A stretch of 64,000 nt of DNA from Saccharothrix sp. NRRL B-16348 (GCF_001280085.1 NZ_LGED01000209.1:1-64000), one strand, 5' to 3'; positions 8,688 to 18,014 are shown, counted from the first letter of the stretch. Numbers and translations are program-made. The notes: generated by a model from the sequence alone, not told the origin.

Positions 8688-11126
8688 GTGCACAACAGCT
8701 TCGACGGCACGGCGTCGTTCGTGCTGCAGGCCCGGGACGTGCACGGCGACGTGCACGTCCACCTGCCGCCTGCGGCCGGCCCGGTCGACCTCGCGGCGGC
8801 GGAGCTGGCCGCCCTGGTGCTGGCGCAGTGGCGCGACGAGTCCGCCGCCCGCGACGTGTTCGACCCCGCGCCGCTGCCGGTGCGGTGGCGGGCGGGCCGC
8901 AAGCACGCCGACCACCAGGAGAACATCGGCGGCGCCGTCCCCGAGGGCGACGACCTGGCACGGCTGGCGGAGGCGTTCCGCGCGCTGCCCCGCGGCAGGC
9001 TGGTGGTGCTCGGCGAGCCGGGGTCGGGCAAGACCACGTTCGCCATGCTGATGGTGCAGCAGCTGCTGGTGGACCTGCGGGACAAGCAGACCGTGCCGGT
9101 GCTGCTGTCGATCGCGTCCTGGGACCCGCTCCACGAGCGGCCCGCCGAGTGGCTGCTGCGCCGGCTCAACGAGGAGTACCCCGGTCTGCACGTCACGCAC
9201 GGCCGGGCCGCCGTCGAACGGCTGGTGCGCGACCGGCGGGTGCTGCCGGTGCTGGACGGGTTGGACGAGCTGCCGGCGGCGGTGCGCGGCCGGGCGTTGG
9301 CGGCGTTGCACAAGGGGCTGGGCGAGGTGATCGTCACGTCGCGTGCCGCGGAGTACGCGGCGGCCGTGGCCGACGGCGAGGTGCTGCGGTCGGCGGCGGT
9401 GCTGCGTGCCGCGCCGCTCACCCCGTCCGCCGTCGTCGCGCACCTGCGCACGGCCGTCACACCGGCCCGGTTACCGGCTTGGCGGCCCGTGCTGGACGCG
9501 GTGGCGGCCGACCCCGGCGGTGACCTGGCCGCCGCGCTGTCCACGCCGTTGATGGTGTGGCTCGCGCGCCGCGTCTACCGCGCGCCCGCCACCGATCCCG
9601 CCGAACTGGTCCGCCTGCCCGACCGTGCCGCCGTCGAAGAGCACCTGCTGGACGGGCTGATCCCGGCCGCGTTCGACGACGAGCACCGCGGCCGGTGGGA
9701 CGTCGGGCAGGCCACCCGGTACCTGAGGTTCCTGGCCGACCACCTGACGGCACGCCGTGAGCAGGACGTCGCCTGGTGGCGGCTGAGCCGGGCGCGCCCG
9801 GCCCGCGTCGCGTTCCTCTCGCTGGCCTCGCTGGTCACCGGGGTGGTCCTGGCGGCGCTGGTGATCGCGGACGTCAACTTCACCGACCTGGACCGGCTCG
9901 GCTGGTTCGCGACCGCCCTCGGTTTCCCGGTGGGCGCGGTCGTCTGGACGGTCGTCGAGTTCACGTCGGGCGGGGTGGAGGCCGACGGCCGCCCGCCCAC
10001 CGGCAGACCCGGCCCGCTGGCGTGGCGCAGGCGGCTCCGGGCGCTGGCGCAGGAAGCCAGGCACCGACCGCGTGGCGCGGCGCTCGCCGTGGTCGGCTGG
10101 GTGGGCGGCACGGCCTTGATCGGCCTGCCGCTGGCGTCCGTCGGCGACAACTTCGGGTGGTTCCTGCTGCCCGCGGCCCTGCTGCTCGGGTTGACCAAGT
10201 CGGTGTTGATGTCACCGGTCGACGCGGACCGCGCCGTCGACCCGGACGCGCTGCTGCGCGGCGACCGCAAGGCCGTGCTCGCGACGCTGCTGCTCGTCGC
10301 GCCGCAGGTCGGCTCGCTCATGTACCTGCCGACGCTGCACGCGGGCAAACCGGTCGCGGTGCAACTGCTGCTGGGCGCGGCGTTCATGGTCGGCTCGTGG
10401 GCCGGCTGCGGCGCGGTGGTGCTGCTGGTCAGCGCGTCGGGCCGGTGGGTCGTGACCAGGATGGGCCTGGCGCTGACCGGGCGGTTGCCGTGGGCGGCCA
10501 TGGCGTTCCTGCGCGAGGCGCACCGGGCGGGCGTGCTGCGCCGGGTCGGCGGCGTCTACCAGTTCCGGCACGTGCGGCTGCGGGACCGGCTGGCCACGGT
10601 GGCGCCCGCGCCGGACCGCGCGCTCACCACGGTGCCGGTCCGGGGCAGCGAGGTGCTGTTCCGGCAGGCGAACACGGTCACGCCGGCGCGGGCGGCGCTG
10701 TCCATCGGCGGCGCGGTGGCCTTCGTGGCGTTCGTCGGGCTCGGCACCATGGCCCGGTTGATCATCCCGACCTGGGTGCCGGTGGTCGTCCTGGCCCTGA
10801 GCGCCGCGGCGCTGCACTGGCACGTGCGCGGCGTGCCGTTGCGGCCCAACCGGCTGCGGGTGGAGCCGACCCGCCTGGTCGTGTCGTGGCACGGCTCCTC
10901 GCGCGAGTTCACCGCCCGCGAGGTCGGTCGGCTGGAGATCCGGCCGCTCGACGACCGGACCTACTACCTGCACGTGCGCACCAGGGCCCGGATCCGGCCG
11001 GTCGGAGACGACGGCTGGCTCGTCGTGTGGCCGCTCGGCGTCACCGCCGGGCAGCACCCGGACCTGGAACGGGCGCTGGCGCGGTTCGCGAGGTCGGCCG
11101 GTTTGCGGGTCTCCCGGCCGGGCTAA
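8688..11126 (+). CDS. NACHT-type NTPase with multiple membrane segments and C-terminal PH-like domain
   Basis: An 812-residue STAND NTPase. The N-terminus carries a short motif (SFVLQARDVHGDVHVHLP, residues about 9-26) seen at the head of many actinobacterial conflict-type proteins. NACHT features follow: P-loop GEPGSGKTT near 108-116 and Walker B VLPVLDGLDELP near 185-196. Seven or eight hydrophobic helices lie between about 370 and 710, then a beta-rich segment (about 715-812) resembling a bacterial PH domain. Known NACHT proteins in bacteria can be antiphage sensors, but a membrane-embedded effector half is an inference here. GTG 8688 is 11 bases after the hydrolase gene; a HAD gene follows nine bases later. 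Confidence 0.85.
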   Translation: MHNSFDGTASFVLQARDVHGDVHVHLPPAAGPVDLAAAELAALVLAQWRDESAARDVFDPAPLPVRWRAGRKHADHQENIGGAVPEGDDLARLAEAFRALPRGRLVVLGEPGSGKTTFAMLMVQQLLVDLRDKQTVPVLLSIASWDPLHERPAEWLLRRLNEEYPGLHVTHGRAAVERLVRDRRVLPVLDGLDELPAAVRGRALAALHKGLGEVIVTSRAAEYAAAVADGEVLRSAAVLRAAPLTPSAVVAHLRTAVTPARLPAWRPVLDAVAADPGGDLAAALSTPLMVWLARRVYRAPATDPAELVRLPDRAAVEEHLLDGLIPAAFDDEHRGRWDVGQATRYLRFLADHLTARREQDVAWWRLSRARPARVAFLSLASLVTGVVLAALVIADVNFTDLDRLGWFATALGFPVGAVVWTVVEFTSGGVEADGRPPTGRPGPLAWRRRLRALAQEARHRPRGAALAVVGWVGGTALIGLPLASVGDNFGWFLLPAALLLGLTKSVLMSPVDADRAVDPDALLRGDRKAVLATLLLVAPQVGSLMYLPTLHAGKPVAVQLLLGAAFMVGSWAGCGAVVLLVSASGRWVVTRMGLALTGRLPWAAMAFLREAHRAGVLRRVGGVYQFRHVRLRDRLATVAPAPDRALTTVPVRGSEVLFRQANTVTPARAALSIGGAVAFVAFVGLGTMARLIIPTWVPVVVLALSAAALHWHVRGVPLRPNRLRVEPTRLVVSWHGSSREFTAREVGRLEIRPLDDRTYYLHVRTRARIRPVGDDGWLVVWPLGVTAGQHPDLERALARFARSAGLRVSRPG

Positions 11127-11135
11127 CCAGGCCCC

Positions 11136-11783
11136 ATGACCAACACGCTCGTCCTGGACGTGGACGGCACGCTGGTGGACACGAACTACCACCACGCGGT
11201 GGCCTGGTTCCGCGCGTTCCGCCGCTTCGACATCACCGTGCCGACGTGGCGCCTGCACCGGGCCATCGGGATGGGCGGCGACAAGCTCGTCGCCGCCGTC
11301 GCGGGCGAGCACGTGGAACGGGAGCACGGCGACGACCTGCGCAAGGCGTGGGAGGTGGCGTTCGAGCCGATGCTGGCCGAGGTCAGGCCGCTGGAGGGCG
11401 CGCACCGGCTCGTCTCCTCGGCGCTGGAGCAGGACTTCACGGTGGTGCTGGCCAGTTCCGGCAAGCGCCACCACGTCGACCACTACCTGAAGTTGATCGA
11501 CGCGTCGGGCATCACGTCGACCTCCTCGGACGACGTCGGCGACAGCAAGCCCGCGCCGGACCTGATCGAGGTGGCGCTGCGGCGCGTGGACAACAGCGGT
11601 CGGGCCGTGGTCATCGGCGACTCGGTGTGGGACTGCGAGGCCGCCGCACGGGCCGGGCTGCCCTCGGTGTGCCTTCGCACGGGTGGTTTCGGCGAGGCCG
11701 AGTTGCGGGACGCCGGCGCGTCGGCAGTCTACGAGGAACTCGACGAGTTGCGGGCGGACCTGACCGACCTGCCGATGGCGTAG
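11136..11783 (+). CDS. HAD family hydrolase (phosphatase)
   Basis: A 215-residue haloacid-dehalogenase-type phosphatase. Motif I LVLDVDGTLVDT (nucleophile Asp8 and Asp10), motif II VVLASSGKRHH (Ser near 105), Lys of motif III in DSKPAPD and motif IV VVIGDSVWDCEAA are all in place, with an alpha-helical cap between. This resembles beta-phosphoglucomutase or phosphoglycolate phosphatase-like enzymes, but the substrate is not evident. ATG 11136 is nine bases after the NACHT gene and the LLM gene starts eight bases after its stop. Confidence 0.93.
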   Translation: MTNTLVLDVDGTLVDTNYHHAVAWFRAFRRFDITVPTWRLHRAIGMGGDKLVAAVAGEHVEREHGDDLRKAWEVAFEPMLAEVRPLEGAHRLVSSALEQDFTVVLASSGKRHHVDHYLKLIDASGITSTSSDDVGDSKPAPDLIEVALRRVDNSGRAVVIGDSVWDCEAAARAGLPSVCLRTGGFGEAELRDAGASAVYEELDELRADLTDLPMA

Positions 11784-11791
11784 GAGGAGTC

Positions 11792-12748
11792 GTGCGGATC
11801 GGCTACACACTGATGACCGAGCAGGCCGGGCCACGCGAGCTGGTCGAGCACGCCGGGCTGGCCGAGCAGGCCGGTTTCGACTTCGAGGTGATGAGCGACC
11901 ACTACTCGCCGTGGCTGGACGAGCAGGGGCACGCGCCGTACGCGTGGAGCGTGCTCGGCGCGGTCACGCAGGCGACCGAGCGGGTCGAGCTGATGACGTA
12001 CGTGACCTGCCCGACCGTGCGCTACCACCCGGCGGTGGTGGCGCAGAAGGCGGCGACCGTGCAGCTGCTGTCGGGCAACCGGTTCACGCTGGGCATCGGC
12101 GCGGGCGAGAACCTGAACGAGCACGTGGTCGGCCGCGGCTGGCCGCCGGTGAACGTGCGGCACGAGTTGCTGCGCGAAGCCGTGGAGATCATCTCCCAGC
12201 TGTTCGACGGCGGGTACGTCAACTACTCGGGCCAGCACTTCCGGGTCGACTCGGCGAAGCTGTGGGACCTGCCCGAGCAGCGCGTGCCGATCGCGGTGGC
12301 GGTGTCGGGCGGTCAGTCGGTGCGCACGTTCGCGCCGCTGGCCGACGCCATGGTGGCGACCGAGCCGGACGCGTCGCTGAGCCAGGAGTGGGACGTCTTC
12401 CAGGGCGGGCGGTCGCGCAAGATCGGCCAGCTGCCGATCTGCTGGGACACCGACCGCGACGCGGCGGTCGAGCGCGCCCACGAGCAGTTCCGCTGGTTCG
12501 CGGGCGGGTGGAAGGTCAACTCGGAGCTGCCCGGCACGTCCGGTTTCGCCGGCGCGACGCAGTTCGTGCGGCCGGAGGACGTGGCCGGGCGGATCCCGTG
12601 CGGCCCGGACGTCGGCCCGGTGGTGGAGGCGGTGGCGAAGTTCCGCGACGCGGGCTTCACCGACCTGGCGCTGGTGCAGATCGGCGGCGACCACCAGCCG
12701 GAGTTCCTGGACTTCGCCAAGGGCGAGCTGCTCCCCGCCCTCCGCTGA
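11792..12748 (+). CDS. LLM class F420-dependent oxidoreductase (TIGR03557-like)
   Basis: A 318-residue TIM-barrel enzyme of the luciferase-like family. The N-terminus MRIGYTLMTEQ, the region FEVMSDHYSPWL and TLGIGAGENLNEHVVG match the subgroup close to F420-dependent glucose-6-phosphate dehydrogenase. Coenzyme F420 rather than FMN use is inferred from that subgroup and from the taxon. GTG 11792 has an ideal GGAGGAG site seven bases upstream. It is the last gene of the plus-strand run and faces the kinase gene tail to tail. Confidence 0.92.
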   Translation: MRIGYTLMTEQAGPRELVEHAGLAEQAGFDFEVMSDHYSPWLDEQGHAPYAWSVLGAVTQATERVELMTYVTCPTVRYHPAVVAQKAATVQLLSGNRFTLGIGAGENLNEHVVGRGWPPVNVRHELLREAVEIISQLFDGGYVNYSGQHFRVDSAKLWDLPEQRVPIAVAVSGGQSVRTFAPLADAMVATEPDASLSQEWDVFQGGRSRKIGQLPICWDTDRDAAVERAHEQFRWFAGGWKVNSELPGTSGFAGATQFVRPEDVAGRIPCGPDVGPVVEAVAKFRDAGFTDLALVQIGGDHQPEFLDFAKGELLPALR

Positions 12749-12840
12749 CCGCCCCAACCGACCGCACCGCCACCGCCACTGCCACCGCCGCACTGACCGC
12801 TCTGCCGACCGCGCCCGCGCCACCCAGCCGACGTCACCAC

Positions 12841-12857
12841 CCACCGACCGTCGGTGG
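12841..12857. terminator. Palindrome between convergent genes
   Basis: CCACCGAC and GTCGGTGG flank a single base, directly next to the stop of the kinase gene and about 95 bases after the LLM stop. The plus-strand run from 12749 to 12840 is C-rich and G-poor, which would suit Rho-dependent release for the LLM transcript. The loop is too tight for a classical hairpin, so confidence is limited. Confidence 0.4.
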
Positions 12858-14201
12858 TCAGCCCCGCCCGGACTCGCTGCCGCGGTCCCTCGACGGCGGT
12901 CCCGTCACGACCGTGGGCGGGCCGGGGTCCGGCACGATCACGATCGGCGTGTTCGGCGACGTGTGGACGGGCGTCTCCCGCTGGACCTTGGTGGTCGTCG
13001 TGGTGGGCGCGGTCTCGGTCGCCGTGTCCTGACCACCGCCGGCGTCGTCCCCGGAGTCCCCGGAGTTCCCGCTGTTCCCGGCCGGTAGTCCCGCCTCCGG
13101 CGCGTCCCTCACCACGGTCACCGTGGACGGGTCGCCCGGCACCACCGCACCGGTCTGCGGCGCCTGCTCGGCGACCGGCTCGGCCGCCGTGGTCGTCGCC
13201 GGTCCGCCGACGCGCTCACCGGGCTCCGCCCCGAACGGGTCACTCATCGCCAGGAAGCCGACCAGGGTCAACGCCACCGCCGCGGCGGCCGCGCCCAGCA
13301 GCAGCGGCACCCGGTTGTCCGACTTCGGCTCCGGCTCGACGACCGCCTCGGGCCGGTCCACCACCGCCACCTCGACCAGCGGCGACAGTCCCGCGCTCGC
13401 CCGCTGCGCCTCGGCCAGCAGCCGCTCGCACTCCGCCGCCGACGGCCGCTTGGCCGGGTCGGACGCGGTCATCGCGGTCAGCACGCCCGCCCACGGGTCG
13501 GGCAGGTTCGCCGGGATGCGCGGCTCCCGGTGCAGCCGCGACAGCGCCGCCTCCGTGTCGCCGCCCGGGTACTCGGGCCGCCCGGTCAGGCACTCGAGCA
13601 GCACCAGCCCGAGCGCGTAGACGTCGGCGGCCGGCAGCACGTCGCCGCCGCGCACCTGCTCGGGCGCGAGGTAGCCGGCCGTGCCGACCAGGATCCCGGA
13701 CCTCGTCACGCGGGTGACCTGGGCCTGCAGCGCGAGCCCGAAGTCGGCCAGGTACGCCCGCCGCCCGGTCGTGTCGAGCAGGATGTTGGACGGCTTCACG
13801 TCCCGGTGCACCACGTCGTTGGCGTGCACGTGGGCCAGCACGCCGGCGATCTGCGACCCGATCGCGGCCACCACCTCGGGCGACATCGCGCCGCGCATCC
13901 GACGGCGCAGCGTGCCGCCGTCGACGGGCTGCATCACGAAGTAGGGCCTGCCGCGGAAGCTGCCGGTGCCGTACACCTCGACCAGGCCGGGGAACCGCAT
14001 GCCGCCGAGCACCTGCGCCTCGCGGTCGAGCCGGATCCGGTCCTCGCCCGAGGCCTCGCCCAGGAAGAACTTGATCGCGACGTTCCGGTCGAGGCGGGTG
14101 TCCACCGCCCGGTACACCTCGGCCATGCCGCCCGATCCGTACAGGCTGCCGAGGGCGTACCTGCCGTCGACCACCTCTCCGGTCAGGTCACCGTCCCACA
14201 T
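12858..14201 (-). CDS. Membrane-anchored PknB-type Ser/Thr protein kinase
   Basis: A 447-residue eukaryotic-like kinase. The glycine loop is LYGSGGMAEVY (about 19-29), the ATP Lys is in VAIKFF (about 44), the catalytic loop is HRDVKPSNILLD (about 132), DFGLA is the Mg motif (about 151) and GTAGYLAPEQ closes the activation segment. One membrane helix follows (LLLGAAAAAVALTLVGFLA, about 306-324) and then a Thr/Pro/Val-rich extracellular tail without PASTA repeats. ATG 14201 has GGAGG eleven bases upstream. A candidate stress-type promoter lies at 14298-14323. Confidence 0.95.
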   Translation of the reverse strand: MWDGDLTGEVVDGRYALGSLYGSGGMAEVYRAVDTRLDRNVAIKFFLGEASGEDRIRLDREAQVLGGMRFPGLVEVYGTGSFRGRPYFVMQPVDGGTLRRRMRGAMSPEVVAAIGSQIAGVLAHVHANDVVHRDVKPSNILLDTTGRRAYLADFGLALQAQVTRVTRSGILVGTAGYLAPEQVRGGDVLPAADVYALGLVLLECLTGRPEYPGGDTEAALSRLHREPRIPANLPDPWAGVLTAMTASDPAKRPSAAECERLLAEAQRASAGLSPLVEVAVVDRPEAVVEPEPKSDNRVPLLLGAAAAAVALTLVGFLAMSDPFGAEPGERVGGPATTTAAEPVAEQAPQTGAVVPGDPSTVTVVRDAPEAGLPAGNSGNSGDSGDDAGGGQDTATETAPTTTTTKVQRETPVHTSPNTPIVIVPDPGPPTVVTGPPSRDRGSESGRG

Positions 14202-14297
14202 CCGGTTGAACCTCCGCTGTGTCGACGACGGCCCGGACGCCGGAAGCTACCCGTCGCCAGGCACGGTCAGCCACCCGGTTTGCCGTTCCGCGTCCAC

Positions 14298-14323
14298 CTA
14301 CCCGTAGCACTGCCGTCACAAAC
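14298..14323 (-). promoter_or_regulatory. Candidate SigB/SigF-type promoter of the kinase gene
   Basis: On the minus strand GTTT (14323-14320), 16-base spacer, GGGTAG (14303-14298). This differs from the general-stress consensus only in the final base of the -10. It would give a leader of about 90 bases before the kinase ATG. Confidence 0.35.
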
Positions 14324-14350
14324 CACCGATTTCTTCGGGGTGCCGAAGTC

Positions 14351-14376
14351 GTGTCGACCCACCGGCCTCCGGGTAC
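14351..14376 (+). promoter_or_regulatory. Candidate SigB-type promoter, near-leaderless
   Basis: GTGT (14351-14354), 16-base spacer, GGGTAC (14371-14376) fits the GNNT-N14-16-GGGTAY form described for actinobacterial SigB. The ATG at 14386 is ten bases downstream of the -10, so the message would be nearly leaderless. Confidence 0.5.
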
Positions 14377-14385
14377 ATCCGCGAC

Positions 14386-14553
14386 ATGACCGAACGCGAG
14401 CACGAGCCCACGATCGACGAGTTCATCGACGACCCCGCCGCGAAGGTGGACGCCCTCGGCGAGGTGAACGAGGTCAGGCCCGCGCAGTACGGGGACGACC
14501 CCGATGAAGAGTACGAGCACGGGCCCGCGGACGGCGCCGAGCCCACCGGCTGA
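14386..14553 (+). CDS. Small acidic hypothetical protein (55 residues)
   Basis: ATG at 14386 to TGA at 14551-14553 encodes a 55-residue, strongly acidic, probably disordered peptide (starts MTEREHEPTIDEF, ends DGAEPTG). No family is recognised. Evidence for a real gene is the good GGGTAC-type promoter ten bases upstream and codon use like its neighbours. No ribosome binding site is seen, consistent with a leaderless message. It resembles in composition, though not in alignable sequence, the acidic 82-residue protein at 5596 that has the same promoter layout. Confidence 0.6.
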   Translation: MTEREHEPTIDEFIDDPAAKVDALGEVNEVRPAQYGDDPDEEYEHGPADGAEPTG

Positions 14554-14613
14554 GCGCCGAAGACCACCCGGTTGAGTGACCTCCGGCGCACGGCCGGGGG
14601 AAATTCCCACCCG

Positions 14614-15102
14614 TTACGGCGCGGCGGTTGCGCAAGTCGTCGTCGGCGGGGTGGTGGTGCTGCTGGACGGCAGGGTGGTCACCGGCGGACCGGCGGAGGC
14701 GGGCCGGGTGCCGCTGCACAGGTGCGACTCCACCCGCCCGTCGGCCACGTCGCCGTACGCGAACACGACGTACTCGACGCCGGGGTAGAGCCTGATGCCG
14801 CACATCCCGCCGCTGGTGGACGTGATCACGTCGACCTGGGACGGCACGTTGGCCTTGTAGACCCGGCCGACGGCGAGGGTGTAGCGGTACTTGTCGTCGT
14901 AGGGGTAGGACGGATCGCCCACCTCCACCGCCTCGCTCAGCACGACACCGGCGAAGACGTAGCTCGCGTCGTAGAAGCGCTGCCCCTCGGTGCTGGGCAG
15001 GCAGCTGCAGGCGCTGGCGGGACTGGTGAACACGGCGGTGAGCAGGGCGGCGACGACGGTGACGACGCCGGCCGCGTGGGCTAAGAACCGGAAGCGCGCC
15101 AA
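14614..15102 (-). CDS. Secreted TIMP/NTR-like protein
   Basis: A 162-residue exported protein. The signal peptide (1-31) ends in SPASA and the mature chain starts CSCLPST, with the pattern FYDASYVFAGVV soon after. This N-terminal CSC followed by a VFxGxV strand is what tissue-inhibitor-of-metalloprotease-like bacterial proteins show. Two further Cys (GMCGI and HLCSG) could pair with the first two. The last 25 residues are Thr/Ser/Pro-rich. TTG 15102 has GAGGGGG upstream. A protease-inhibitor role is only suggested by the fold. Confidence 0.8.
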   Translation of the reverse strand: MARFRFLAHAAGVVTVVAALLTAVFTSPASACSCLPSTEGQRFYDASYVFAGVVLSEAVEVGDPSYPYDDKYRYTLAVGRVYKANVPSQVDVITSTSGGMCGIRLYPGVEYVVFAYGDVADGRVESHLCSGTRPASAGPPVTTLPSSSTTTPPTTTCATAAP

Positions 15103-15156
15103 GGGATCCCCCTCGTGGAAAGGAGTGGTCGGCGGCGGTGTCGACCCAGCGTACGG

Positions 15157-16425
15157 TCACGCGTGCAGCGCAAGCCAGAGTTCGGCGCGCGCACCTGCGG
15201 ATTCCAGGGAACGCCCGAGCAGTCGCTCCACCCGTTCGAGCCGGTTGCGCACGGTGTGCCGGTGCACGCCCAGCCGGGCGGCGGCCGGGTCGGCCTGGCC
15301 GTGGCACGCCAGCCACACCCGCACCGTCTCGCGCAGCACGTCGTCCAGCGGCGCGAGCAGCGCGGCGGCGAACTCCGCCGCGTCCGGCGCGAGCAGACCG
15401 GCCCCGGCGACCTCCTCGAACGTGTCCACGCCCGCCTCCAGCGCCCGCAACGCCTCCCGGTAGCCGCGGGCGACGCCGGTCGCGTCCACCGGGCCGGACG
15501 CGGCGGCGGGCACGTCCACCTCACGGGCCAGCACGACGACCCGCCCGTCCACCTCCGCCCAGAAACCCTCCGGTTCGGCCTCCTCACGCAGCACGAACAC
15601 CCGGAACGTCCCCTCGGGCACACCCGCCACCGGCACACCTGCCAGCGCCAGCCGGAACCGCGCCTCCCGCAGCTCGCGGCGCACCGCGTCGACCTCGTCC
15701 GACCGGGCCAGGGCCACCGTCAGCAGGGACGCCGCGGTGTTGACCACGCCCGCGTCCAGCGGCCGGGCGGCCGCGACGGCGAGGTAGCCGCGCCGACCCA
15801 GCACCTGCATGGCGACGTGCCGCTCCCCCGCCTGCCACGCCGCGCCGGCCGGTCCGCCCGTCGACGCGAGCCGCCGCACGTGCCCGGCGAGGTCCGGCAG
15901 CGAGCCGACGACGTGCACCGGCGTGCCGTGCGGGTCCAGCAACGCCGCCGCGCCGTCGATGAGCCGCGCCAGCCGCCGCACGACACCCGGCGGCCCGTCG
16001 CCGACCGCCGCCCTGGTCAGCGCCCGCTGCGCCGCGCCGGTGTGGGCCAGCGCCGCGTACTCGTCCGCCGCGACGGCCCGCGACACCGCCTTGGCGATCG
16101 CGATGAACGGCGTGGCCCGCGGCACCTCCAGCAACGCCAGCCCGACGTCCCGAGCGGCCCGGAGCAGGTCTTCCGGCACGTGGTCGTGGCTGAGCCCGGT
16201 GCCGAACCCGAGCCCGACCGCGCCCGCCGCGACCAGCCGCCGCACGTACCCGTCGGGCGGGCCGAGCGCGATGCCCGTGGTCAGCAGCAGCTCGCCGCCC
16301 TCCAGGAACGGCGTGGGGTCGGCCAGCTCGGTGCTGTGCGCCCACGCCACCACCCGGCCCAGCCCCGCGTCCACGTGCACCGTCAACCCAACCTGGTGGG
16401 CCAACTCCCCGACCGTCAACGCCAT
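15157..16425 (-). CDS. PucR family transcriptional regulator
   Basis: A 422-residue regulator. The N-terminal PucR domain (VGELAHQVGLTVHVDAG, about 4-120) is followed by a GGDEF-like middle region and a C-terminal PucR-type helix-turn-helix (AAARLGVHRHTVRNRLERV, about 385-403). PucR proteins usually activate or repress nearby amine, purine or GABA catabolic genes. The gene is divergent from the aldehyde dehydrogenase at 16584 with a 158-base shared control region, so that gene is its probable target. ATG 16425 lacks a clear ribosome binding site. Confidence 0.92.
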   Translation of the reverse strand: MALTVGELAHQVGLTVHVDAGLGRVVAWAHSTELADPTPFLEGGELLLTTGIALGPPDGYVRRLVAAGAVGLGFGTGLSHDHVPEDLLRAARDVGLALLEVPRATPFIAIAKAVSRAVAADEYAALAHTGAAQRALTRAAVGDGPPGVVRRLARLIDGAAALLDPHGTPVHVVGSLPDLAGHVRRLASTGGPAGAAWQAGERHVAMQVLGRRGYLAVAAARPLDAGVVNTAASLLTVALARSDEVDAVRRELREARFRLALAGVPVAGVPEGTFRVFVLREEAEPEGFWAEVDGRVVVLAREVDVPAAASGPVDATGVARGYREALRALEAGVDTFEEVAGAGLLAPDAAEFAAALLAPLDDVLRETVRVWLACHGQADPAAARLGVHRHTVRNRLERVERLLGRSLESAGARAELWLALHA

Positions 16426-16583
16426 GGACACTGTGTACAGCCTCCGAGCACCCGCTCGCCACTGTGGATACTGTCGTCTTACGGCCGACCGGTCGATGCT
16501 GGATCCCGGTGATCCGCCTGCCACCACCGCTCGTCCTCCCGGACGAGCCGATGAGGCCTGGACGTGCTTGAAGGAGCCCTTCA

Positions 16584-18014
16584 GTGACGACGACGCCGTA
16601 CTGGGTCGCGGGACAGCCCGCGACCGGCCAGGACCTGGTCGAGATCCGCACGCCGCACGACGGCGCGGTGGCCGGCGTGACGTCCCACGCGACCGCCGAG
16701 GACGTGGAACGGGCCGTCGCCTCCGCGCACGCCGTGGCCGGCGAGTTCGCCGACCTGCCCGCGCACGCCAGGTCTGCGGCGCTGGACCACGTGTCGCGCC
16801 GGCTCGCCGAGCGCGCGGACGAGGTGGCCGAGCTGATCACCGCCGAGTCGGGCAAGCCGGTGAAGTGGTCGCGGATCGAGGTCGCCCGGGCGGTGTCGAC
16901 GTTCCGCTGGGCCGCCGAGGAGGCCCGCCGGTTCTCCGGCGAGCTCCAGCGGCTGGACACCGACCCGGCGGCGAACGGCAGGCTGGCGCTGGTCCGACGG
17001 GCGCCGCGCGGCCCCGTGCTCGGCATCGCGCCGTTCAACTTCCCGCTGAACCTGGTGGCGCACAAGGTCGCGCCCGCGTTGGCGGTCGGCGCGCCGATCG
17101 TGGTCAAGCCCGCGCCGGCGACGCCGCTGGTCGCGTTGCTGCTGGGCGAACTGCTGGCGGAGACCGACCTGCCCGCCGGGTCGTGGTCGGTGCTGCCGGT
17201 GCCCAACGAGGTCGCGGGCGCGCTCGCCGAGGACCCCCGGCTGCCGGTGGTGTCGTTCACCGGGTCCGGCCCGGTCGGCTACTCGATCCTGGACCGGGTG
17301 CCGCGCAAGCACGTCGTGCTGGAGCTGGGCGGCAACGCGGCGGCCGTCGTCTGTCCGGATTGGACGGACCTGGACCGGGCGGCGCAGCGGATCGCCACGT
17401 TCTCGATGTACCAAGGTGGCCAGTCGTGCATCTCGGTGCAACGCGTGTACGCGCGCGAGGACGTGTACCCGGCGTTGGCCGAAGCCGTGGTGGCGCACGT
17501 GCGCAAGCTCGGCACGGGCGACCCGACCGACCCGGACACCGACGTCGGCCCGCTGATCAACGAGGCCGCCGCGCGGCGGGTCGAGGCTTGGGTGGACGAG
17601 GCCGTGGCCGCGGGGGCTCGCGTCCTCACCGGCGGGCGGCGGGCGGGCGCGACCTACGAGCCGACCGTGCTGGCCGACGTGCCGCCGGCGTGCAAGGTGG
17701 TGGACGAGGAGGTGTTCGGGCCGGTGGTGGTGCTGGACTCCGTGCCGTCGGTCGACGAGGCGTTCGACCGGGTGAACGCGTCCCGGTTCGGGCTGCAGGC
17801 CGGCGTGTTCACGCACGACGTCCGGGTGGCGTTCCGCGCCGCCAAGCGGCTGGCCGTCGGCGGGGTGATCGTGGGCGACGTCCCGAGCTTCCGCGCCGAC
17901 CAGATGCCGTACGGCGGCATCAAGGAGTCGGGAACGGGCCGCGAGGGGGTGCGTTCGGCGATGGACGACCTGACCGAACAACGGGTCCTCGTGCTCACCG
18001 AACTGGACCTGTAG
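16584..18014 (+). CDS. NAD(P)-dependent aldehyde dehydrogenase
   Basis: A 476-residue aldehyde dehydrogenase oxidising an aldehyde to the acid. Cofactor region IAPFNFPLNLVAHK (about 150) and the Gly loop FTGSGPVG (about 228) are present; the general base Glu is in LELGGNAA (about 251) and the nucleophile Cys is in QGGQSCISVQR (about 283). The C-terminal EVFGPVV motif follows. Its substrate is unclear; glyceraldehyde-3-phosphate or semialdehyde-type paralogues are possible. GTG 16584 follows AAGGAGCCCTTCA. Divergent PucR regulator implies induction by a nitrogenous substrate (inference). Confidence 0.95.
   Translation: MTTTPYWVAGQPATGQDLVEIRTPHDGAVAGVTSHATAEDVERAVASAHAVAGEFADLPAHARSAALDHVSRRLAERADEVAELITAESGKPVKWSRIEVARAVSTFRWAAEEARRFSGELQRLDTDPAANGRLALVRRAPRGPVLGIAPFNFPLNLVAHKVAPALAVGAPIVVKPAPATPLVALLLGELLAETDLPAGSWSVLPVPNEVAGALAEDPRLPVVSFTGSGPVGYSILDRVPRKHVVLELGGNAAAVVCPDWTDLDRAAQRIATFSMYQGGQSCISVQRVYAREDVYPALAEAVVAHVRKLGTGDPTDPDTDVGPLINEAAARRVEAWVDEAVAAGARVLTGGRRAGATYEPTVLADVPPACKVVDEEVFGPVVVLDSVPSVDEAFDRVNASRFGLQAGVFTHDVRVAFRAAKRLAVGGVIVGDVPSFRADQMPYGGIKESGTGREGVRSAMDDLTEQRVLVLTELDL

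Noticed and set aside
9776..11800. Long alternative frame across the NACHT and HAD genes
   Set aside because: Repeat-like Arg/Gly-rich translation with no domain, contradicted by strong motifs in the other frame; only its end after 11792 is the real LLM gene.
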